Assembly: GCA_934215405.1 (NCBI GenBank)
Contig: CAKPZU010000012.1
Coordinates: 1-30,335 of the forward strand
Reading direction: 5' to 3'
Length of the DNA stretch: 30,335 nt
Origin: an uncultured Bacilli bacterium
Lineage (GTDB): Bacteria > Bacillota_I > Bacilli_A > RFN20 > CAG-631
The position numbers and the translations under genes are program-made. Positions 23,639-30,335 of the stretch are shown here, piece after piece (position 1 is the stretch's first letter; every line of letters starts with the position of its first letter). Under the pieces are notes generated by a model, which saw only the letters and a program-made list of their open reading frames with translations, searched no databases and was not told the DNA's origin.

Positions 23639-24524
23639 TGTAATAATAATTGGTGCTGGCCCTAGTGGCCTTTCTGCGGCTATTTATGCAAAACGTGCCA
23701 ACCTAGAGGTATTAATAATTGAAAAAAGTACTCCTGGTGGACAATTAATTAATATAAATAAGATTCATAATTACCCAGGCTATGATAAAGAAGATGGAGC
23801 ATCTTTAGCTTATATGATGTATAAGCAAGTGACGGATTTAAATGTTGAATTTGCTTTTGATGAGGTTATTAATATTCAAAATAATAACGATTTAAAAATT
23901 GTTTATACATTGAATGATAAATATAGCTGTAAAAATGTAATAGTCGCCACTGGTACAACCTATGCCAGATTAAATGTATTAAATGAAAAAAAATATATAG
24001 GTAAAGGAATTTCTTATTGTGCCGTTTGTGATGGTAAGTTTTTTACAAATAAAGAAATTGCAGCTTTAGTAAATAATGAGCACTCATTAGATGAAGCTTT
24101 ATATTTAACAAAATATGCTAGTCATATTTATATTTTAGCGTTAAGTGATATTACAAACTATAAAAGCTATAATGAATTAATAAAAACTAATAAGATAACA
24201 ATTATTCCAACAAAAAAAGTAAGCAAATTATACGGAGAAGATGTATTAGCTAGTCTTGACATAATTAATAATGAAAATATTGTGATTAACATTTCTATAT
24301 CTTGCTTATTTGTTTTAACAACATCATTACCTTCTAATACATTTTTAAGTAAATATGATATATTTACTAGCAATGGCTATATGGATGTTGATAGCAATTA
24401 TCAAAGTAAAATAGAAGGAATATTTGGAATAGGAGATGTTATTAATAAAAGCTTAAGGCAAGTAATAACTGCTTGCGCTGATGGTGCTATTGCAGCCCAA
24501 TATATTGCAAGTAAAAGGAAGTGA
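23622..24524 (+). CDS. thioredoxin reductase-like flavoprotein lacking NADPH motifs (FFTR-like)
   Basis: A 300-residue member of the TrxB fold. The FAD-binding GAGPSGLSAA (11-20), TPGGQL (37-42), the redox SYCAVCDG with Cys133 and Cys136, and the C-terminal FAD segment GIFGIGDV with LRQVITACADGAIAA are all present. The NADPH domain is degenerate: where TrxB has a GGGDSA-type loop this reads NNEHSL (151-156), and where TrxB has HRR for the 2'-phosphate it reads ALS. The same pattern defines ferredoxin-dependent flavin thioredoxin reductases of Clostridium, so electrons may come from ferredoxin or another donor. Position between lgt and whiA matches that of trxB in Firmicutes. The first 17 bases overlap lgt, and its TGA stop lies inside the whiA RBS. 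Confidence 0.88.
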   Translation: MDKIYDVIIIGAGPSGLSAAIYAKRANLEVLIIEKSTPGGQLININKIHNYPGYDKEDGASLAYMMYKQVTDLNVEFAFDEVINIQNNNDLKIVYTLNDKYSCKNVIVATGTTYARLNVLNEKKYIGKGISYCAVCDGKFFTNKEIAALVNNEHSLDEALYLTKYASHIYILALSDITNYKSYNELIKTNKITIIPTKKVSKLYGEDVLASLDIINNENIVINISISCLFVLTTSLPSNTFLSKYDIFTSNGYMDVDSNYQSKIEGIFGIGDVINKSLRQVITACADGAIAAQYIASKRK

Positions 24525-24528
24525 GTTT

Positions 24529-25449
24529 ATGTCTTTCGCATCTAAGGTTAAAGATGAATTGGCTTTAAAGGATGCTGAATATGAGCGTGATGAATTAACA
24601 GCGCTTTTTAAAACTGCTGGTAATATTACAATTTCAAATAAAAGAATGACAATTAACTTCAAAACTGAAAATGCTAAAATTGCACAAAAGGTCTTTAAAA
24701 AAATTCATCAGCTATATAATATAAAGCCATTAACATCAATATATAAAAGCATGAAATTGAAAAAAAGCAATTTCTATTGCTTATGCATTAATGAAAAGGT
24801 TGATTATATTTTAAATGATTTAGATTTAATTGAGTTAAATAATTTAAAAAACATAAGTAGAAGTGATAGAAGAATAAAGTCATTTTTAGGTGGATGCTTT
24901 ATGGGAAGTGGATCTGTTAACGATCCAAAGAAAACAAATTACCATTTAGAAATGGCTTTTATTGATGAGGTTTTTGCCAAAGAGGTTTTGCGCTTAATGG
25001 AAAAGATTAATCTATCTCCAAAAATCATTGCAAGGCGTAATCAAATAGTTGTATATTTAAAAAAATCCCAGGAAATAGCTGATTTTCTTGCCGGGATTAA
25101 AGCAACAAATTGCTATTTTGAATTTGAAGATTATCGTATGGAAAGAGATTATGTTAATAGTGGAAATCGTTTAAACAATTGTGACATAGCCAATTCTGTT
25201 AGAATAAATATGGCAGCTAATGAGCAAATAAAAAATATTGAAATAATTAAGAAATATAGTTCCTTAGCATTTTTAGAAAAGGATTTAGAGATTTTAGCTA
25301 ATTTAAGAATTAATAATCCTGAGGATTCATTAAAGGAATTAGCTGACAAATTTAATGAATTAACTAATAAGAATATTACAAAAAGTGGAATCAATCATTT
25401 ATTTAATAAAATTAAAATTATTGCAAATAGCTATAAAAGTAATGAGTGA
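24529..25449 (+). CDS. whiA: WhiA family DNA-binding protein
   Basis: WhiA has a LAGLIDADG-type homing-endonuclease fold without nuclease activity plus a C-terminal helix-turn-helix. It controls sporulation and division genes in actinomycetes and affects division and chromosome segregation in Bacillus. The start is ATG 24529 (306 residues, MSFASKVKDELALKD), with GGAAGTGAG overlapping the preceding stop; an upstream in-frame ATG at 24481 lies inside the TrxB-like gene. Seen: SDRRIKSFLGGCFMGSGSVN (about 112-131), YHLEMAF, and the C-terminal HTH region with NITKSGINHLFNKI. In B. subtilis the gene follows rapZ and yvcK, which are absent here. Confidence 0.95.
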   Translation: MSFASKVKDELALKDAEYERDELTALFKTAGNITISNKRMTINFKTENAKIAQKVFKKIHQLYNIKPLTSIYKSMKLKKSNFYCLCINEKVDYILNDLDLIELNNLKNISRSDRRIKSFLGGCFMGSGSVNDPKKTNYHLEMAFIDEVFAKEVLRLMEKINLSPKIIARRNQIVVYLKKSQEIADFLAGIKATNCYFEFEDYRMERDYVNSGNRLNNCDIANSVRINMAANEQIKNIEIIKKYSSLAFLEKDLEILANLRINNPEDSLKELADKFNELTNKNITKSGINHLFNKIKIIANSYKSNE

Positions 25450-25460
25450 AGGTGAGAAAA

Positions 25461-27008
25461 ATGAAAGGCAAAGTAAAAAGAATTATAATAGGTATAATAC
25501 TAGTTATTTCTTCATTACTATTAGGAATAATTAGTGGTGTTAAAGCTTCATCTTCTGTTACTATAAACAATAATGAATTTGATTCCTTAATAAACACTTT
25601 AAAAAATAATTGGTATAGTGAGATCTATTATGGTAAAGATTATGATGAGGATGTTTTAATTGATCAATTCATTGGAGCACTTTCAACTAATGAAAAGACT
25701 TTTTTAGATCCATATACATATTTAACAAAAATAGATAATAGCCAAACTATTCCAATCAAAAAAGGAAAAAATGGAGTAACATTTACTAATTGCTTTAATT
25801 ATCCTGTAGTTAGTAATATTGAAAAAAATGGTAGTGCTTATAATAAACTTGAAATTGGAGATATTGTCTTAAAAGTTGGAAAGAAAGATAATGATACCAT
25901 AAAATATTATTCAGTCCTTGATGATAGCATTAATTTTTCAAATCTTTTTGATAATGCTATGGGTCAAGCAAATGAAGATTTATACATAAGCGTTGCTCGA
26001 TTTAATAAAAATAGCTTTGATAAAATTGATTATACATTAACATTAAATGAAAGAAATGAAGATACCTATGCTTCTTTAGTTGATTGTGATATAAAAGATA
26101 CTACAATGGTTTCATTAAATAGCTTTGTTTGTCAAGGAAATAATGATTTATCTTGCAATCAGCTTGATAATATTTTAAATAACAATCCATCTAAAAATTT
26201 AATTTTTGATTTAAGAAATAATGGCGGAGGTGCTTTAGCATCAGCAATTAATATATGTAATTTGTTTTTACCTGAAAAAACATTAATTACAACGCTATTA
26301 CCAAAAGATGCTACTATGGCCAGAAAATATTATACAGAAAATCCTAAAAAGTATTCTTATGAAAATATATTTATTTTACAAAATGATAGAACTGCTTCAG
26401 CTTCAGAGGTCGTTATTTCTGCTTTATCATATTATGCTAAAAATAATAATGGTAATGGAGACTATAACTTATATTTAATAGGTAATAAATCATATGGAAA
26501 GGGCATTGCCCAAACATCATTTAATGTACTTGACAATAAATATAAATTACAATATACCTGTGCTAAATGGTTAAGGCCAGATAATTCTTGGATTGGAATG
26601 AAAGGCTCTAAATTTGAAGAAAACTACCATCTAGGCTTTGATACAACTAGCAACTGTGAGGTAAAAAAAGATGAAATACTTTCCTTAATGGAAACATATA
26701 GTTCAAAAAAATACATATATTTAAAAAATTCTAATTTTGATGCTTATCAATATGATAAGGTATCTGTATTAAATAAATACCTAATGGACCTATTTAATAA
26801 AATGTATGATAAAAGCTATCGTGATGATATGTATTTTGATAATACCTGTATAGAAGCAATAAAAGAGTTCCAAAAAATTAACAATGTAGATCAAACAGGT
26901 ATATTAAATGAAAATACCTTCTTATATCTAATAAAAGATTTTTATAATAGAAAAACTTCATTTGATAATTCTCATTTACAGATCGTTAATAATTTATTAA
27001 AAAAATGA
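25461..27008 (+). CDS. S41 family C-terminal processing peptidase with peptidoglycan-binding-like tail
   Basis: A CtpA/CtpB-type serine protease, probably acting outside the membrane. The chosen start is ATG 25461 (515 residues), with GAAGGTGAG 5 bases upstream; an in-frame GTG at 25446 overlaps whiA and has no RBS. One hydrophobic segment (about 8-26) is a signal peptide or anchor. A PDZ-like region follows (about 100-195), then the S41 core: DLRNNGGGALASA, RTASASEVV with the likely catalytic Ser313, and SYGKGIAQ with the likely general-base Lys347. Ser-to-Lys spacing is 34, longer than 25 in E. coli Prc, because of an NNNGNGDYN insert. The C-terminal AIKEFQKINNVDQTGILN resembles a PG_binding_1 repeat. 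Substrates are unknown. Confidence 0.9.
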   Translation: MKGKVKRIIIGIILVISSLLLGIISGVKASSSVTINNNEFDSLINTLKNNWYSEIYYGKDYDEDVLIDQFIGALSTNEKTFLDPYTYLTKIDNSQTIPIKKGKNGVTFTNCFNYPVVSNIEKNGSAYNKLEIGDIVLKVGKKDNDTIKYYSVLDDSINFSNLFDNAMGQANEDLYISVARFNKNSFDKIDYTLTLNERNEDTYASLVDCDIKDTTMVSLNSFVCQGNNDLSCNQLDNILNNNPSKNLIFDLRNNGGGALASAINICNLFLPEKTLITTLLPKDATMARKYYTENPKKYSYENIFILQNDRTASASEVVISALSYYAKNNNGNGDYNLYLIGNKSYGKGIAQTSFNVLDNKYKLQYTCAKWLRPDNSWIGMKGSKFEENYHLGFDTTSNCEVKKDEILSLMETYSSKKYIYLKNSNFDAYQYDKVSVLNKYLMDLFNKMYDKSYRDDMYFDNTCIEAIKEFQKINNVDQTGILNENTFLYLIKDFYNRKTSFDNSHLQIVNNLLKK

Positions 27009-27153
27009 ATTTAATGATACCTTTTTACTTCAATAAAAGGATTATGAATAATTCTTAAGCATATTTTTAAAATTAGAAAGAAAAATATTAATTTATTAAT
27101 AAAATTAAAGCAATGAGAAAATGATTAAAAAATTACATAGGAGGGAGAAAGTT

Positions 27154-29121
27154 ATGTTTAAATTGGAAGCACACTATAAACCAGTTGGTGACCAACCAAA
27201 AGCAATCAATGAACTCGTAAATGGTTTAGAAAAAGGAAAAAAAGTACAAGTTTTATTAGGTGCAACAGGAACTGGTAAAACATTCACTATAGCTAATGTA
27301 ATTGCAAGTGTTAATAAGCCAACAATTATTATGGTACACAATAAGACTTTAGCTGGACAGCTTTATGCAGAATTTAAGGAACTATTCCCACATAATAGAG
27401 TCGAATATTTTATTTCAAACTTTGATTTTTATCAACCAGAAGCTTATATTGCTGCAACTGATACATATATTGATAAGACTGCTCAATCGAATATGGATAT
27501 TGAAATGATGCGTGTTTCAGCAGTTTCTTCATTACTAAGTCGAAAGGATACTATAGTTGTTGCCTCAGTTGCAGCTATTTATTCACTCGGAAATCCCAAT
27601 GAATTTAAAAATTTAATGCTTGATTTTAGAGTCCATGAGCAGTATAACCGTAAGGATGTTGTAAAAGCCTTAATCGAAGCACAATATATTAGAAATGATA
27701 TAGACTTACAGCCAGGAACCTTCTCATTTAAAGGCGATGCTTTAGAAATAGCTCCCTTTATGGCAGAAAGTGAAGTTGTTAGAATTGAATTCTTTGATGA
27801 GGAAATTGAAAGAATAGTATTAATTGATCCATTAACTAAAAAAGTTAAAAAAAGTATAAATATGTTTTCTTTATTCCCAGCCTATGAACATATTTCATCA
27901 CGAAATAAGATTGCTCATGCTTGTGAAACAATAAAAGAAGAACTATTTGAAAGGGTAAAATATTTTAACGCTAACAATAAGCCTCTTGAGGCTGAAAGAA
28001 TTACCCAAAGAACATTCCATGATATTGAAGCTTTACAGGAATTTGGTGTATGCTCAGGAATCGAAAATTATTCAAGACATATAGATAATCGAAAGGAAGG
28101 AGAAACACCTTATTGCATTTTTGATTACTTTGCTGATGATTATTTATTAGTAGTAGATGAATCACATGTAACACTACCACAAATTAGAGGAATGTATAAT
28201 GGCGATAGAAGTAGAAAGGAATCATTAGTTGAATATGGCTTTCGTCTTCCAAGCGCTTTAGATAACCGTCCTTTAAAATTTGATGAATTTGAAAGTAAAA
28301 TACATCAAGCAATATTCGTAAGTGCTACTCCTGGTGATTATGAGCTTGCTAAAGCTAATAATGAGGTGGTAGAGCAAGTTATCCGTCCAACAGGATTATT
28401 AGACCCTCTTGTTGAAGTAAAGCCAACAAAAAATCAAATTGATGATATTATTGAGCAAATTAGAATTACAACATCTAAAAATGAAAGAGTTTTAATTACA
28501 ACCCTTACTATAAGAATGGCTGAGGATTTAACGTCATATCTTAAAAATATTGGCTTAAAGGTTGTTTATATGCATAGTGAAATAAAAACCCTTGAAAGAA
28601 CACAAATCCTTTATGAATTACGTAAAGGAAAATATGATGTATTAATAGGTATTAATTTATTAAGAGAAGGCCTTGACCTACCAGAGGTTTCCTTGATTTG
28701 TATTTTAGATGCTGATAAGGAAGGCTTTTTAAGAAGTGAACGTAGCTTGATTCAAATTATAGGCCGTGCTGCAAGAAATGAACATGGAAGAGTAATAATG
28801 TATGCAAATTCTATTACTGAATCAATGCAAAAAGCTATTGATGAAACTAATAGACGTCGTAGTATACAAGATAAATATAATAAGGAGCATAACATTACTC
28901 CACATACAATAATAAAAGAAATAAAAGAGCCAGAAACCTTAATTAATAAAGAAGATACTATTAAAAAAATATCATCAACTGATAAAAAGGTAAGTAAAAA
29001 GCAGCTTGAGGAGTTGATTAATTCTTTAACTAAGGACATGAAGGAAGCAGCTAAAAACTTAGATTTTGAGCAAGCTGCCTCATTACGTGATATGATTTTA
29101 GAATTAAAGAGTGAATTATAG
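27154..29121 (+). CDS. uvrB: excinuclease ABC subunit B
   Basis: UvrB verifies DNA damage and recruits UvrC for incision. The start is ATG 27154 (655 residues, MFKLEAHYKPVGDQPKAI), preceded by AGGAGGGAG; the in-frame ATG at 27121 lacks an RBS. Seen: Walker A GATGTGKT (36-43), the damage-clamping beta-hairpin (about 86-117), DESHVTLPQ, helicase motifs V and VI (GINLLREGLDLPEV, QIIGRAARN) and a C-terminal UVR domain (LINSLTKDMKEAAKNLDFEQ) for UvrC binding. The aromatic cluster reads SNFDFYQPEAY where E. coli has SYYDYYQPEAY, so Tyr92, Tyr93 and Tyr95 are Asn, Phe and Phe. The 145-base gap before it shows only a weak 6-bp hairpin and no clear promoter. Confidence 0.97.
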   Translation: MFKLEAHYKPVGDQPKAINELVNGLEKGKKVQVLLGATGTGKTFTIANVIASVNKPTIIMVHNKTLAGQLYAEFKELFPHNRVEYFISNFDFYQPEAYIAATDTYIDKTAQSNMDIEMMRVSAVSSLLSRKDTIVVASVAAIYSLGNPNEFKNLMLDFRVHEQYNRKDVVKALIEAQYIRNDIDLQPGTFSFKGDALEIAPFMAESEVVRIEFFDEEIERIVLIDPLTKKVKKSINMFSLFPAYEHISSRNKIAHACETIKEELFERVKYFNANNKPLEAERITQRTFHDIEALQEFGVCSGIENYSRHIDNRKEGETPYCIFDYFADDYLLVVDESHVTLPQIRGMYNGDRSRKESLVEYGFRLPSALDNRPLKFDEFESKIHQAIFVSATPGDYELAKANNEVVEQVIRPTGLLDPLVEVKPTKNQIDDIIEQIRITTSKNERVLITTLTIRMAEDLTSYLKNIGLKVVYMHSEIKTLERTQILYELRKGKYDVLIGINLLREGLDLPEVSLICILDADKEGFLRSERSLIQIIGRAARNEHGRVIMYANSITESMQKAIDETNRRRSIQDKYNKEHNITPHTIIKEIKEPETLINKEDTIKKISSTDKKVSKKQLEELINSLTKDMKEAAKNLDFEQAASLRDMILELKSEL

Positions 29122-29151
29122 TGCTTTTATTTATTAAAATGTAATAAAATT

Positions 29152-29195
29152 ATTTGTAAAAAATTACAAATGTGTTATAATCTATTTGTTACAAA
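29152..29195 (+). promoter_or_regulatory. secG promoter with two palindromic putative operators
   Basis: The promoter is TTGTAA (29154-29159), 16 bases, then TATAAT (29176-29181) with an extended TGT in front. Its -35 lies inside an inverted repeat ATTTGTAA-AAAA-TTACAAAT (29152-29171), and just downstream of the -10 is a second palindrome TTTGTTACAAA (29185-29195). Both share TTTGT/ACAAA half-sites and bracket the promoter, as repressor sites do. No matching regulator was recognised. Confidence 0.6.
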
Positions 29196-29225
29196 AAAAA
29201 ATTACTATGTTTAGGAGGATTTTTT

Positions 29226-29456
29226 ATGAGTATAGTTTTACATATCTTATTCTTTATATCTGCTGCTGTTCTTGTTGTTGCAACTCTTTTACAAGGTGGT
29301 AAATCAGCAGGCGCTTCTGGAGCCATTATGGGTGGTGGAATGAATTTATTCACTAACGTAAAGGAAAGAGGTATTGAAAAAGTCGTATCAAAGATTACAT
29401 TAATTTCAGGAATCTGCTTTATGACTTTTGCAATTTTGATTAAAATATTAAACTAA
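29226..29456 (+). CDS. secG: preprotein translocase subunit SecG
   Basis: SecG is the small auxiliary membrane subunit of the SecYEG channel that exports proteins such as the lipoprotein in this window. The 76 residues have the family plan: a first membrane segment (about 3-20), the cytoplasmic LLQGGKSAGASGAIMGGG loop (21-38) with the conserved LxQ and Gly-rich region, and a second membrane segment (about 54-74). AGGAGG (29213-29218) precedes the ATG. It is flanked by its own promoter and terminator and is followed by rnr, the usual secG-rnr order in Firmicutes. Confidence 0.95.
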   Translation: MSIVLHILFFISAAVLVVATLLQGGKSAGASGAIMGGGMNLFTNVKERGIEKVVSKITLISGICFMTFAILIKILN

Positions 29457-29480
29457 AAGAGCTTAGGCGCTCTTTTTTTT
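29455..29480 (+). terminator. terminator after secG
   Basis: AAAAGAGC (29455-29462) pairs with GCTCTTTT (29469-29476), 8 bp around a 6-base loop, followed by T up to 29480. The 5' arm overlaps the secG stop codon. Confidence 0.85.
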
Positions 29481-29487
29481 ATCAAAA

Positions 29488-29565
29488 AAGCATTATTTTA
29501 ATTATTTACTCTAAGCAAATAATAATAATATAAATGCTTAAAAATTAAAGGAGAATAAAAGCATT
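29488..29565 (+). promoter_or_regulatory. rnr promoter and leader with competing hairpins
   Basis: A possible promoter is TTTACT (29505-29510), 18 bases, TATAAA (29529-29534). The sequence AATGCTT (29533-29539) can pair either with AAGCATT upstream (29488-29494) or with AAGCATT directly before the rnr ATG (29559-29565). The second pairing would place the RBS AAAGGAGA (29547-29554) in the loop. The two pairings exclude each other. Regulation is inference. Confidence 0.4.
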
Positions 29566-30335
29566 ATGGAAATAAAGGAAAAAATAATTGAATATATAAA
29601 TAACGATAATTATAAAAAGGAAAATATTGATGAATTGGCTTTATCCTTAAATGTTTCAATGCTATCATTTAAAGAATTTGTTAAAGCAATTAATGAACTT
29701 GAAAATGAAGGAATTATTTATATAACTAATAAAGGATACATTCATAATGCAGCTAAGGTTAATATTTATATTGGTACAATTAAATCCTTAAAAAAATATT
29801 ATGGTTTATGTGAGTTAAAGGATGGTAATGTAGTTACAATATATAACGAGGATTTAAAGAATGCTTATGTTAATGATATAGTAAGAATACATTTAAATAA
29901 AAATGATACTGCTGAGGTAATGGATGTAATTTCGCATTCATTATGGCAGGTAGTAGCAACTTATAAAAATCATGAATTCATAGTTGATGAAAAAAACTTT
30001 CCATTTGAGCTAAAGGTAAAAAAGGAAAAAGAAAAATTTCATTTAGTTGATGGAAATATAGTTTTACTTAAAATAAAAAAATATGAAGGAATGCTATTGC
30101 TATGTGAAATAAAAGAAATTTTAGGCCATGCAAGCGATCCAGGAATTGATATATTAAGCCTAATAATTAAAAGTAATGTCAAATATAAATTTGATAATGA
30201 GCTTTTAACATTCACAAATAAAATTGTTGATTTAAAAACGAAAGACATTCCAAATGAATTAAAAAATAGAAAGGATTTTACTAACGAATTAATTGTTACA
30301 ATAGATGGCTTAGATGCTAAGGATTTAGATGATGC
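29566..30335 (+). CDS. rnr: ribonuclease R, 5' part, cut by the window end
   Basis: RNase R is a processive 3'-5' exoribonuclease of the RNB family that degrades structured RNA and works with tmRNA/SmpB. The frame is open from ATG 29566 to the last base, 256 codons, with no stop. An N-terminal helix-turn-helix-like region (about 1-60, MEIKEKIIEYINNDN) leads into cold-shock-type RNA-binding segments, and the last residues VTIDGLDAKDLDDA are the start of the RNB catalytic domain, where the Asp residues bind Mg2+. AAAGGAGA (29547-29554) is the RBS, with an 11-base spacing. The neighbour secG supports the assignment. The catalytic body and S1 domain lie beyond the window. Confidence 0.93.
   Translation, partial: MEIKEKIIEYINNDNYKKENIDELALSLNVSMLSFKEFVKAINELENEGIIYITNKGYIHNAAKVNIYIGTIKSLKKYYGLCELKDGNVVTIYNEDLKNAYVNDIVRIHLNKNDTAEVMDVISHSLWQVVATYKNHEFIVDEKNFPFELKVKKEKEKFHLVDGNIVLLKIKKYEGMLLLCEIKEILGHASDPGIDILSLIIKSNVKYKFDNELLTFTNKIVDLKTKDIPNELKNRKDFTNELIVTIDGLDAKDLDD

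Noticed and set aside
27020..27040. CCTTTT/AAAAGG hairpin after the S41 peptidase as a terminator
   Set aside because: Stem of only 6 bp and no T run after it. The gap 27009-27153 therefore has no clear terminator or promoter.
30039..30248. Minus-strand frame at the right end as a gene
   Set aside because: It is antisense to the uninterrupted rnr frame, which has an RBS and the RNB catalytic motif.

Overview
The window is AT-rich and almost entirely coding on the + strand. It reads as a chromosomal housekeeping segment of a Firmicutes/Tenericutes-type bacterium, most likely an uncultured gut-type Bacilli lineage with a small genome (RF39/RFN20-like; this placement is inference). TGA ends four genes here (lgt, trxB-like, whiA, S41 peptidase) and Trp is TGG, so this is the standard bacterial code and not the Mycoplasma code. 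WhiA, an S41 peptidase with a peptidoglycan-binding-like tail, Lgt and a lipoprotein point to a single-membrane organism that probably keeps a cell wall.

Layout. 1-2473: rplK-rplA-rplJ-rplL, with a promoter, a 5' hairpin and a probable L1-binding leader before rplK, an L10-type leader before rplJ and a terminator after rplL. 2497-11144: a YbxB-like methyltransferase, rpoB and rpoC, ending in a strong terminator. 11226-15126: an isolated, self-contained gene for a 1256-residue lipoprotein of unknown function, sitting where most Firmicutes go directly from rpoC to the str operon. 15148-19601: the str operon rpsL-rpsG-fusA, then tuf with its own probable promoter. 19609-22507: uvrA. 22530-27008: lgt, a thioredoxin-reductase-like flavoprotein, whiA and an S41 peptidase, tightly packed and overlapping. 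27154-29121: uvrB. 29154-29480: secG. 29505-end: the 5' part of rnr, cut by the window edge. No stretch above 300 bases lacks a gene, and I saw no tRNA, rRNA, IS element, CRISPR or prophage.

The gene list is ordinary, but several universal proteins are altered at key functional sites. L11 lacks four residues covering the Pro-Pro turn that binds EF-G and thiopeptides. RpoB has Asn at E. coli position 526, the residue linked to natural rifampicin insensitivity in Mollicutes. RpoC carries about 37 extra residues in the F-loop next to the active site and about 170 near its N-terminus. The TrxB-like protein keeps FAD and CxxC motifs but has lost the NADPH-binding motifs, as in ferredoxin-dependent flavin thioredoxin reductases. 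UvrB has a changed aromatic beta-hairpin. The nearest thing to an undescribed system is the four-repeat lipoprotein; the other leads are putative RNA and operator elements before rplK, rpsL, secG and rnr. No defence or mobile system was found.

All residue comparisons are against E. coli and B. subtilis family sequences recalled from memory, not a database search.
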